A stretch of DNA of 64,000 nucleotides. Origin: Amycolatopsis sp. CA-128772. Lineage in GTDB: Bacteria; Actinomycetota; Actinomycetes; Mycobacteriales; Pseudonocardiaceae. The first letter of the stretch is position 1, and each line of letters starts with the position of its first letter. The notes below the pieces were generated by a model, which saw only the letters and a list, made by a program, of their open reading frames with translations, was not told the DNA's origin and made no database searches. The stretch is from positions 24,772 to 88,771 of the forward strand of contig NZ_PPHG01000079.1 of assembly GCF_002904295.1 (NCBI RefSeq), read 5' to 3'. Below are positions 42,851 through 50,752 of this stretch, piece after piece. Position numbers and translations under genes: made by a program.

Positions 42851-44488
42851 CTACTGACCGTCAGCAGTGATCTTGTCGCCGTCGCCGAAGGTCAGGGTGC
42901 GCTGTTCGACCGTCTTGGTGCCGTCGGTGTGCGTGACCTCGACGGTGTTGACGGTGACGCCACGCTGCTGGTCGATGCTGACCTTCTTGACTTCGAAGTA
43001 CGCGATGCCCGCGTACCGCCGGGCGAGGGCCTGCGGCCCCTGGTCGTGCAGCTCGCCGGTGGTCACCGACGACGCCGCGGAGGGGTCGGTGGTGACGGTG
43101 TTGAAGAACTTCTCCGAGTTGTCCCCCATGGTCTGGGCGTCCGGCGGGAAGGAGTACCACCAGGGCGGCTTCACCGGGGTCTCCCGCTGGGCGGGCGTGA
43201 CGGGCGGCTTCCGCGGCGTCCGGTCGACGGTGGCGGGCCGGCTGGTGGCGCTCGCGGGCGCCTCGGTGCTCCCGGCCGGCGGCGGCGGCGCGGCCCCGTC
43301 GACGGGCCCGGCCCCACCCCCGCTGGTCTCCGGCTTCCCATCGGCACTCGACGGCCGCGACGCGGACTCCGGCCCGGGCGCGGCCCCACCCTGAGTGGGC
43401 GGCCGGTGTTCCCCGGTGGGATCGGCAATGGTGGGAACGCCCTGGTAGCCGGGCCACGACCCTTGCACGGCCTGGTCCACGGGCGGCTTCCCGACGAGGA
43501 AGGACCCGGCGCACAGCAGCCCGACGACGACGGCCCCGGAGGCACCGGTGGCGAACCAGGCGGCCTTCCGCCAGGTCTTGGGCGGCGTGACGGACGCGGG
43601 CACGGACCCGATGGTGAAGCCGCCGAGCCCATCGATGGGCGGAGCGGAGTAGATCCGGGCGTCGTCTTCGTCGACGTCGACCCCACGCGGGGTGGGGGAG
43701 GCGAGCGAGACGCGGGTCCGCCGGGCGGCCTGGTCTTCCCGGGAGCCTTCCTCGTCCTCGGGGGCATCGATGCCATCGAGGGGGAGACTGCCGTGCGCGG
43801 AGGGGAAGAGCGGCCGCCCATCCCGCGGCTGCGGCAGCGACGGCTGCGGAAGGGACGGCTGGGGCAGCGGCAGGCAGCCGGAAACCGGCGGATCGGCCGG
43901 GCCGCCGGTGTGGCGCTGCAGGGGGTGGTTCAGCGGAAGCGAGCCGGACATCACGGGGTCGTCCGCCGCGGGGCGCCGGAAGGAGTGGTGTGGCGAGCCG
44001 GACATCACCGGATCGGCCGGCGCGGGAAAGGCGGTGCGCCGCTGCGCGAAGGAACCGGCCATCGCCGGATCGGCCGGCACCGGGCCGGAGTCGTAGTGCT
44101 GTGAGCCCCAGCCGCCCGTCGCCGGGGCCTGCGATTCCGCGCCGGAGCCGTGCCGCATGAAGTACTGCTGCGCCTCCCAGCCGCCGGTCGCCGGGTCCGC
44201 CGGGGCCGCGCCGGAATCCTGCCGCCTGAAGTACTCCGGGTCGGCCGTCGCGCCACCCCCGCCGTACCGCATGGCGTAGCGCTGCGGGGCGGAGCCGGCC
44301 GGATCAGCCACCGCACCACCACCGTGGTGCTCCTTGGCCTGCTTCTGCGGAACCTGCCCGGCCGCGTGGTGGCGCACCGGGCGGTGCTGCGGCAACGGCG
44401 GCGTCCAGCTCTCCGCGCCGCCGCGCCGGTGCCGTCCGGGATGCGCGGGCGCGGTGCCGCGTCCGTGGAACTCCGTGCCGTGACTCAT
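42851..44488 (-). CDS. membrane-anchored NTF2-like protein B with long disordered N-terminus
   Basis: A 545-residue protein. The first 295 residues are disordered, with degenerate repeats of the form ADP-(V/A)-MSGS, and LPQPS repeated. One helix (AAWFATGASGAVVVGLLCAGSFLVG) follows, then a Pro-rich linker and an outside NTF2-like domain (EKFFNTVTTDPSAASSVTT and RYAGIAYFEVKKVSID). The pair with the previous gene, near Ser/Thr kinases, suggests the disordered tail could be phosphorylated, but this is inference. Family not recognised beyond the fold. Confidence 0.7.
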   Translation of the reverse strand: MSHGTEFHGRGTAPAHPGRHRRGGAESWTPPLPQHRPVRHHAAGQVPQKQAKEHHGGGAVADPAGSAPQRYAMRYGGGGATADPEYFRRQDSGAAPADPATGGWEAQQYFMRHGSGAESQAPATGGWGSQHYDSGPVPADPAMAGSFAQRRTAFPAPADPVMSGSPHHSFRRPAADDPVMSGSLPLNHPLQRHTGGPADPPVSGCLPLPQPSLPQPSLPQPRDGRPLFPSAHGSLPLDGIDAPEDEEGSREDQAARRTRVSLASPTPRGVDVDEDDARIYSAPPIDGLGGFTIGSVPASVTPPKTWRKAAWFATGASGAVVVGLLCAGSFLVGKPPVDQAVQGSWPGYQGVPTIADPTGEHRPPTQGGAAPGPESASRPSSADGKPETSGGGAGPVDGAAPPPPAGSTEAPASATSRPATVDRTPRKPPVTPAQRETPVKPPWWYSFPPDAQTMGDNSEKFFNTVTTDPSAASSVTTGELHDQGPQALARRYAGIAYFEVKKVSIDQQRGVTVNTVEVTHTDGTKTVEQRTLTFGDGDKITADGQ

Positions 44489-44822
44489 GTGGGCTCGACC
44501 ACCCGGCCGTGCACTCCTGACGCCACCCGCCCGCCGGACGACCCGATCGGAGCACCCTCACGCGCGGAATCCTGTTCGGAATCCTGCGCAAATGCACGCG
44601 CACGCAACAGCGGGCGCGCGGGGCCAGTGCCCCCGCGCGTCCTGCGGGCGTTGCCCGACCCAGACGCAAGGGTCCTCACGGCGACAACCCTAGGAGCATC
44701 CGGCGGAGAAAGTCGCCCCCAAACCTGCAAGTTGCAGAGGTTTCACTCGGTCGGGCGCGACCGAACGGGCGATGGTCACGCAGCGAAGTTTCACGCAGGG
44801 AAATCGGCCCTGATCAGGCGCT
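44489..44822. other. intergenic region upstream of the NTF2-like B gene
   Basis: The 334-bp gap contains GGAATCCTG twice about 15 bp apart (near 44566 and 44579) and a run of AT-richer sequence 44740-44820. No gene is supported. It must hold the promoter of the 44488 gene. Confidence 0.4.
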
Positions 44823-45137
44823 TCAGCCTCCCGTGCGGTAACGGTCCCGCGTGGACTGCAGCGCCTTCGTCGCCACCACACCGCTACCCGCGGCGACGAT
44901 GATCGCGAAGACGTCCAGCGTCGGTCCGCCGGCCGTGAGCAACCAGGCGAACAGCGAAGCCGCGGTGGTACCGCCGGCAACGGCCCAGCGGCTCTTGACG
45001 TACTGCGCGACCGGAGCGCCCCCGGCACGCTTACCCGCCGCGTTGTTCAGCAGCGCCAGATACCCCACATGGCCCAGCGCGGCCAGCACGCTCGCGAGCG
45101 CGACGATGACGGCGATGAGGTTCACGAGCCAGTCCAT
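44823..45137 (-). CDS. small membrane protein
   Basis: A 104-residue protein of two to four hydrophobic helices (NLIAVIVALASVLAALGHVGYLALL, LFAWLLTAGG, AIIVAAGSGVVA) with a basic end. No known domain. Start ATG 45137. It stands alone, close to chorismate mutase on the same strand. Confidence 0.6.
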   Translation of the reverse strand: MDWLVNLIAVIVALASVLAALGHVGYLALLNNAAGKRAGGAPVAQYVKSRWAVAGGTTAASLFAWLLTAGGPTLDVFAIIVAAGSGVVATKALQSTRDRYRTGG

Positions 45138-45201
45138 GACCCCAGTCTGCCCGCAAGAGGGCCACCCCTGCCTCGGGGAAGTCCCCGAATTCGGGCAACC
45201 G

Positions 45202-45498
45202 TTACCGGCCGAGCCGCCCGCGGCCCAGGTTCAGCAGCGCCATGGCCAGCTGCCGGCCGTCCGGGCCGAGCTCGCGGTAGCGCGCCAGCACGTCCATCTC
45301 GCGGTTGTAGACGATGCGCGTGCCGCCGGCGGCCATCCGCGCGGCGCCGATCGTCTTGGACACCTCGACCCGGCGCTTCACCAGCCGCAGGATTTCCTTG
45401 TCGAGGTGGTCGATCTCCTCGCGCAGCGAGGCGATGTCGTCGCCCGCGGGGGTGTGCTCGGCGGGCTGGCCGTCGGCGTTCGTGGCGTGTGCGTTCAT
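45202..45498 (-). CDS. chorismate mutase (AroQ class)
   Basis: A 98-residue, all-helical chorismate mutase converting chorismate to prephenate for Phe/Tyr synthesis. ASLREEIDHLDKEILRLVKRRVEVSKTIGAARMA is the H1 helix, shown only by its start and key residues (Arg in LREE, Lys in VSKTIG). It resembles Rv0948c, which in M. tuberculosis needs activation by the DAHP synthase complex. Gene order with uvrD and the succinyl-CoA ligase genes also matches Rv0948c-Rv0952. AAAGAGG precedes the ATG. Confidence 0.9.
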   Translation of the reverse strand: MNAHATNADGQPAEHTPAGDDIASLREEIDHLDKEILRLVKRRVEVSKTIGAARMAAGGTRIVYNREMDVLARYRELGPDGRQLAMALLNLGRGRLGR

Positions 45499-45659
45499 CG
45501 GGACCTCTTTCTCGAAGCCCGGACCCGGTCCCAGGGACGGCGACAGCCCCGGGTCCGTGGACTCCGGGGCTGGCGTGATGGCGGTTCGGGCACTACGCGA
45601 TCACGGGAGCCGGAGTCCGGGTCCCGTAAAAAAATCGCTCTGCGTGGTGCCGCACACGC

Positions 45660-46085
45660 TCAGTATGGCACAGCGGCGCCGGGCCGTTCCCGGAACGCGC
45701 GCACCCGAGCATGAACCAAGAGGCTCACCGCGAGCCAGAACATCGGGAAGGCCGGCCAGAAGAACCCGGTGCCCAGCACGACCCACCGGACGATCGCGAC
45801 GGCCGCGATCGCCACCACGACGGCGAGGTGCAGCCGCAGCGCGGGATGCCGCCGCAGCGCGTCGCGGCCGAGCGGGAAGCCGGGCCGCGGCGGCGCGGGC
45901 CGCGGCAGGTCGGCGGTGAGCGCGGTGAGCTCGTCGGTGAACCGCGCGGAGTAGACGTGGGTGAGGCGCTCTTCGACCTCTTCGAGGGTGAGCCGGCCTT
46001 CGGAGCCGGCGTGCTGGACGGCGGTGGCGACGCGTTCGCGATCGGCGTCGGCGGCCCGGACGCGGGCGGGGTGGGTGTCTTCCAT
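45660..46085 (-). CDS. DUF1707 membrane protein
   Basis: A 141-residue protein with an N-terminal DUF1707 SHOCT-like domain (RVRAADADRERVATAVQHAGSE, GRLTLEEVEERL given in part), then two helices (LHLAVVVAIAAVAIVRWVVLG and FWPAFPMFWLAVSLLVHA). DUF1707 proteins are common small envelope proteins in actinomycetes of unknown role. It is divergent from uvrD. ATG at 46085. Confidence 0.82.
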   Translation of the reverse strand: MEDTHPARVRAADADRERVATAVQHAGSEGRLTLEEVEERLTHVYSARFTDELTALTADLPRPAPPRPGFPLGRDALRRHPALRLHLAVVVAIAAVAIVRWVVLGTGFFWPAFPMFWLAVSLLVHARVRAFRERPGAAVPY

Positions 46086-46219
46086 GTCCGTCGATGCTCC
46101 GCGCGCGGGACCGCCGGCGCGTCGGACGGCAGGCGACACCTCTTGGTACGCCCGGCGTCGTAGCCGCGCCCGGCACGCTGTGCCGCACTCCTACCCACCC
46201 GGGGTAGCGTGGACGCACG

Positions 46220-48634
46220 ATGGACACCCTCTTCGATCTCCCCGCCGCGAACCCTGTGCGCAAGCCCGCCGCCGGCGGGCAGGCCGAGCTGCTCGACGAC
46301 CTCAACCCCGCCCAGCGCGAAGCCGTCACCCACGCCGGTGGCCCGCTGCTGGTGGTGGCGGGCGCGGGATCGGGCAAGACCCGGGTGCTGACCCGCCGGA
46401 TCGCCTACCTGCTCGGCCAACGCCGGGTGCACCCCGGCGAAATCATGGCGATCACGTTCACCAACAAGGCCGCCGCCGAGATGCGCGAGCGCGTCGCCGC
46501 GCTCGTCGGGCGCCGCGCGAACGCCATGTGGGTGTCGACGTTCCACTCGATGTGCGTGCGGATCCTGCGCCGTGAAGCCAAAACGCTGGACATGTCGTCG
46601 AGCTTCTCGATCTACGACTCCGACGACACCAAGCGGCTGATCACGCTCGTGGCGCGGGACCTCGACATCGACCCGAAGCGCTACGCCGCCCGCACGCTCG
46701 CTGTGCACATCTCGAACCTGAAGAACGAGCTCACCGACCCGGAGACCGCGGCGGCGAACGCGGGCAACGACCTCGAGCGCCGCGTCGCCGAGGTCTACGG
46801 CGAGTACCAGCGGCGGCTGAACCAGGCCAACGCCTTCGACTTCGACGACCTCATCATGCGCACGGTCTCGCTGCTGCAGACGTTCCCGGACGTCGCCGAG
46901 TACTACCGGCGGCGCTTCCGCCACGTCCTGGTCGACGAGTACCAGGACACGAACCACGCGCAGTACACGCTGGTCCGCGAGCTGGCCGGGACGGCGCCGA
47001 ACGACGCGGGCGTCGAGCCGGCCGAGCTGGTCGTCGTGGGTGACGCGGACCAGTCGATCTACGCCTTCCGCGGCGCGACGATCCGCAACATCGAGGAGTT
47101 CGAGCGGGACTTCCCGAACGCGCACACCATCCTGCTGGAGCAGAACTACCGCTCCACGCAGACGATCCTGTCCGCGGCCAACGCCGTCATCGAGCGGAAC
47201 CCCAACCGCCGGGCGAAGCGGCTGTGGACGGATTCGGGCGACGGCGAGAAGATCGTCGGCTACGTCGCGGACAACGACCACGACGAAGCCGCGTTCGTCG
47301 CGGGCGAAATCGACGCGCTGGCGGAGAAGGGCGAAGCCGACTACTCGGACGTCGCCGTCTTCTACCGCACCAACAACCAGTCCCGCGTCTTCGAAGAGAT
47401 CTTCATCCGGCTCGGCCTGCCGTACAAGGTCGTCGGCGGCGTGCGGTTCTACGAGCGGCGCGAAGTCCGCGACATGATCGCGTACCTGCGCGTGCTGGCG
47501 AACCCGGAGGACACGGTCAGCCTGCGGCGCGTGCTGAACGTGCCCAAGCGCGGCATCGGCGACCGCGCGGAAGCCGTCGTGGCGACGCACGCCGAGCGCG
47601 AGCGGATCTCCTTCGCGCAGGCGCTGCGGGACGCCGTCGAGGGCAAGGTGCCGCTGCTGAACCCGCGCTCGGTCAAGGCGATCTCCGGGTTCGTGGCGAT
47701 GCTCGACGAACTGGGCGTGCTGATCACCGACGGCGCCGAGGTCCACGACGTGCTGGAAGCGGTGCTGGAGAAGACCGGCTACCGCGTCGAACTCGAGGAG
47801 TCGGACGACCCGCAGGACCACACGCGGGTGGAGAACCTGGACGAGCTCGTCACGGTGGCGCGGGAGTTCACCGAGATCACCGCCGAGGTCGTCGCGGACG
47901 AGAACGCCGAGCTGGTCGTCGAAGACGGCGTGCCGGCGCCGGGTTCGCTGCCGGCGTTCCTCGAACGCGTGTCGCTGGTCGCGGACGCCGACTCGGTGCC
48001 CTCGCCCGACGGCGGCGAAGAAGGCGACGGCGGCGCGGGCGTGGTCACGCTGATGACCGTGCACACCGCGAAGGGCCTGGAGTACCCGGTCGTGTTCTGC
48101 ACCGGCTGGGAGGACGGCGTCTTCCCGCACATGCGGGCGCTGGGCGACCCGACGGAACTGGCGGAGGAGCGGCGGCTCGCGTACGTCGCGATCACGCGGG
48201 CCAGGAAGCGGCTGTACGTCTCGCGCGCGATCACGCGGTCGGCGTGGGGCCAGCCGTCGATGAACCCGGCTTCGCGGTTCCTCGACGAGCTGCCGCCGGA
48301 CCTCGTCGACTGGCGGCGGCTGGAGCCGTCCAGCGGCGGCTTCGGCTCGTTCGGGTCCGGCTCGCGCGGGACACCGCGGGCGGCGACCACCTGGGGCGGC
48401 CGCCGGTCGTCCTCGCCGTCTTCTTCGGGCACGCCGTCGTTCGGCAAGGGCTGGAAGGACACCGTGGCGCTGAAGCTGGACGTCGGCGACCGGGTCAGCC
48501 ACGACAAGTACGGCCTCGGCACGGTCATCTCCTGCGACGGCGTCGGCCCGCGCGCCACGGCCACGATCGACTTCGGCGCGGCGGGCAAGGTCCGCCTGAT
48601 GCTGATCGGCAGCGTCCCGATGGTGAAGCTCTAG
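46220..48634 (+). CDS. pcrA: ATP-dependent DNA helicase UvrD/PcrA
   Basis: An 804-residue SF1A helicase for nucleotide excision repair and replication restart. Walker A is AGAGSGKTR (about residues 47-55), motif II VDEYQDTNHAQY, motif III GDADQSIYAFRGA and motif VI VAITRARKRLYV. The C-terminal 55 residues are the RNA-polymerase-binding Tudor-like domain (KLDVGDRVSHDKYGLGTVI). The start ATG is preceded by TAGCGT, 13 bp upstream, and may be a leaderless message. It is divergent from a DUF1707 gene and ends in a strong terminator. Confidence 0.96.
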   Translation: MDTLFDLPAANPVRKPAAGGQAELLDDLNPAQREAVTHAGGPLLVVAGAGSGKTRVLTRRIAYLLGQRRVHPGEIMAITFTNKAAAEMRERVAALVGRRANAMWVSTFHSMCVRILRREAKTLDMSSSFSIYDSDDTKRLITLVARDLDIDPKRYAARTLAVHISNLKNELTDPETAAANAGNDLERRVAEVYGEYQRRLNQANAFDFDDLIMRTVSLLQTFPDVAEYYRRRFRHVLVDEYQDTNHAQYTLVRELAGTAPNDAGVEPAELVVVGDADQSIYAFRGATIRNIEEFERDFPNAHTILLEQNYRSTQTILSAANAVIERNPNRRAKRLWTDSGDGEKIVGYVADNDHDEAAFVAGEIDALAEKGEADYSDVAVFYRTNNQSRVFEEIFIRLGLPYKVVGGVRFYERREVRDMIAYLRVLANPEDTVSLRRVLNVPKRGIGDRAEAVVATHAERERISFAQALRDAVEGKVPLLNPRSVKAISGFVAMLDELGVLITDGAEVHDVLEAVLEKTGYRVELEESDDPQDHTRVENLDELVTVAREFTEITAEVVADENAELVVEDGVPAPGSLPAFLERVSLVADADSVPSPDGGEEGDGGAGVVTLMTVHTAKGLEYPVVFCTGWEDGVFPHMRALGDPTELAEERRLAYVAITRARKRLYVSRAITRSAWGQPSMNPASRFLDELPPDLVDWRRLEPSSGGFGSFGSGSRGTPRAATTWGGRRSSSPSSSGTPSFGKGWKDTVALKLDVGDRVSHDKYGLGTVISCDGVGPRATATIDFGAAGKVRLMLIGSVPMVKL

Positions 48635-48652
48635 GCAACCCGGTCGAGTGAA

Positions 48653-48683
48653 TCCGGCGGCGATCCCGGCGATCGCCGCCGGA
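48653..48683 (+). terminator. uvrD/pcrA terminator
   Basis: A perfect 13-bp stem (48653-48665 with 48671-48683) with a 5-nt loop, starting 18 bp after the helicase stop. Confidence 0.82.
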
Positions 48684-48752
48684 ATCGTCGTACCCACCCG
48701 GTACAACTGACCCCGTGATCGAACACGCGTTCGACGGAGGGGGTAATGTGGT

Positions 48753-49145
48753 GTGGACCCGGTGCTGTTTGGGCTGCTGGCCGAAGGGGTACGAAATTAC
48801 CTACGGGAAGTCGTGGGGACGACGGTTCCGGATCGGGGTCGGGAGCCTTCGGGGGCTCCGAGCATCCCTCCGCATGCGGGAGCGGAGGCGTGCCGGCTGG
48901 CCGCCGCCTGGCGGGCGCTGCTCAGGCAGCACGAGCTCGGCGCGGACGGGCGTTGTGTCACCTGCGGCCGGGGACGCCGCTGGACGACCAGGGCCCGGAG
49001 TGGCGCGCGTGTCCGCTCCATTGGGGGCGCAGGGGCAGCTGCGCCCTGGGGCTGGCTGCCGGTGCGGCGGCCGGCGGAGCTGTGCACGGTGTGGCAGGTC
49101 GCGGTGGCTTACTTCATCCGCCGGCTGCCGGGCGGGCTGCGGTAG
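48753..49145 (+). CDS. hypothetical protein with CxxC near the centre
   Basis: A 130-residue protein. The N-terminal half is helical (EACRLAAAWRALLRQHELGADG); the centre has CVTCGRGRRW, and the C-terminal part has LCTVWQVAVAYFIRRLPGGL. The three cysteines could bind zinc. I do not recognise the family; similar short actinomycete proteins are common. GTG 48753 is a guess, since GTG 48750 is also in a good place relative to GGAGGGGG but is out of the frame. Confidence 0.6.
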   Translation: MDPVLFGLLAEGVRNYLREVVGTTVPDRGREPSGAPSIPPHAGAEACRLAAAWRALLRQHELGADGRCVTCGRGRRWTTRARSGARVRSIGGAGAAAPWGWLPVRRPAELCTVWQVAVAYFIRRLPGGLR

Positions 49146-49515
49146 GCGGTTCCGGGCGCTGAGCGGCTTGTGGACGGCTGTTTGCGGCCTCGGTGCGGTT
49201 CCGGGGTTCCGGCGAGTCCCGCTGCGGCTCAGGGCGGCTTCCCGCGGGATCACGCCGGAACGGCCCGATGCCGTCCGACGGCGTTCGCCCGGCCGGGAAG
49301 GGTCACCCGATGCGGGTGTTTGCGTAGGGCCCTCAGCGGTGAACCATGATCTTGTGACCGGTTCCAGTTCGCGAGCAGCTCGGCGGAGCGCGTGCCTTCA
49401 GCGCTCTTCGCCGGTGGTGGCTGCGCGCTGCGTCCCGGCCGGGATCCGCTTCACGGCCGGGGTTCCGCTGGCGGGCGCGCTGGTGGCGCCGGTTGGCGGG
49501 CGAACTCCGGGTGGA
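49146..49515. other. 370-bp convergent gap
   Basis: The stretch between the 48753 gene and the end of the M23 peptidase holds no supported gene and no strong hairpin. It is GC-rich throughout. Confidence 0.5.
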
Positions 49516-50343
49516 TCAGATGACGATGCCGCGCGCGGCCAGCCAGGGCCGGGGGTCGATCTTCTTGGTGCCGTTCTGCCACACCTCGAAGTGCAGGTGC
49601 GGGCCGGTGCTCTGGCCGCGGTTGCCGATCTCGGCGATCTGCTGGCCGCACTTGACCTTCTGGCCCTCCTTGACGGAGAAGCTGTTCATGTGGCCGTAGA
49701 CCTGGATGGTGCCGTCGTCGAGCTGGACCCGCACCCAGAGGCCGAAACCGCTGGCGGGGCCGGCCTCGATCACGGTGCCGTCGGAGGCGGCGTAGATCGG
49801 GGTGCCGATGGCGTTGGCGATGTCGATGCCGAGGTGGCTCGTGCCCCACCGGGCACCGAAGCCCGAGCTGAAGGTGCCGTGCGCGGGCAGGCAGGTCTTG
49901 GGCCGAGCGGCTTCTTCGGCGGCCTTCTTGGCGGCGTCGGCTTCGCGCTGCTCACGGGCCTGCGTGACAGAAGCGCTGTCAGCGAGCTTCGCGGCTTCGG
50001 CGGAGGCGTCGACGGTGTGGCCGGTCGGCAGGAGTTCCGGGGCGCCCCCGGAGCCCGCACCTCCCGCGGTCAGCGAAGCGCTGGCGTCCTGGCTGTTGGC
50101 CAGGGGCGTGAAGGCGGCGTCGGAATCGGTGACCGTCTTGAGGGTCGAACCCGCAGCGGCGGCGGCGAACGCACCAGCCGCAACGGCGGCAACCACGACA
50201 CGGCCGCGAAGGGCCGAAGAGGGCGGGGCGATGCGGTGCGCACCCCGGACACGAACGACCGCACCTTCCAGTGCGTCCTTCAGTGCCGGGGAAGGAGCTT
50301 GGCCGCCGGGGGAGCGGTGTGAAGCCAAGACAGGGCCTTCCAT
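49516..50343 (-). CDS. M23/LytM family peptidoglycan endopeptidase
   Basis: A 275-residue membrane-anchored protein. The cytosolic N-terminus is about 48 residues, followed by one helix (VVVAAVAAGAFAAAAAG), a helical linker and a LytM domain (about 165-265): HLGIDIANAIGTPIYAASDG, VYGHMNSF and HLHFEVWQNG give the zinc ligands His, Asp and His. Homologous in position to Rv0950c beside sucCD. ATG at 50343 lacks a recognisable ribosome-binding site. It is divergent from the 50753 gene with a long common upstream region. The enzyme cuts peptide crosslinks in the cell wall. Confidence 0.87.
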   Translation of the reverse strand: MEGPVLASHRSPGGQAPSPALKDALEGAVVRVRGAHRIAPPSSALRGRVVVAAVAAGAFAAAAAGSTLKTVTDSDAAFTPLANSQDASASLTAGGAGSGGAPELLPTGHTVDASAEAAKLADSASVTQAREQREADAAKKAAEEAARPKTCLPAHGTFSSGFGARWGTSHLGIDIANAIGTPIYAASDGTVIEAGPASGFGLWVRVQLDDGTIQVYGHMNSFSVKEGQKVKCGQQIAEIGNRGQSTGPHLHFEVWQNGTKKIDPRPWLAARGIVI

Positions 50344-50752
50344 CGTCGGGGAGCCGGGTCGAGGACTGCGGGCGGGGGAACCCGGTGAGCCAACCTCGGG
50401 GGTGGTTTGCTCGGCGTCCTACTTCGTGACCTGACTGTAATGGGGACCCCGGGACAGTAACGAAGGGGTACCGCTGTCGGCAAGACGTGCCCCCCGCGTC
50501 GGCCGAACGGGTGGAGTCTGCGACGCGCTCACCTGTGGAAATCACCCAAAGTTAGAGGGGGATTACGGCGTTCGGTGTGACTTGCCTTACAGCGTCAAGG
50601 GGTGGTGAAGGGCTGTCGAGAGGCCGCAAACGGTCTCGGAGACGGTCACGCCCGGGAATAACGGATTGCGCCAGAGGGTTGAGGCCCTTTCGACGACTCG
50701 CGCCCCGCCCACGGCTCCGCAGCGGCCTGAGCTTGCTAGGTTCGCGGGCAAT
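50344..50752. promoter_or_regulatory. divergent region between M23 peptidase and membrane protein genes
   Basis: No gene is supported in these 409 bp. On the plus strand a TAGGTT (50736-50741) stands 12 bp before ATG 50753 and fits the -10 of a leaderless message. The 50421-50467 stretch has imperfect inverted repeats (TTCGTGAC with the inverse of GTAACGAA, and paired CTGTAAT, AGTAAC). This could be an operator for the peptidase, for instance of MtrA type, but I am not certain. I did not recognise the c-di-AMP riboswitch consensus often found before such hydrolases. Confidence 0.45.

Noticed and set aside
50344..50560. c-di-AMP (ydaO) riboswitch before the M23 peptidase
   Set aside because: The conserved GGGGTGAATC and downstream CGAACCCGTCAGC-like segments are not seen on the minus strand.
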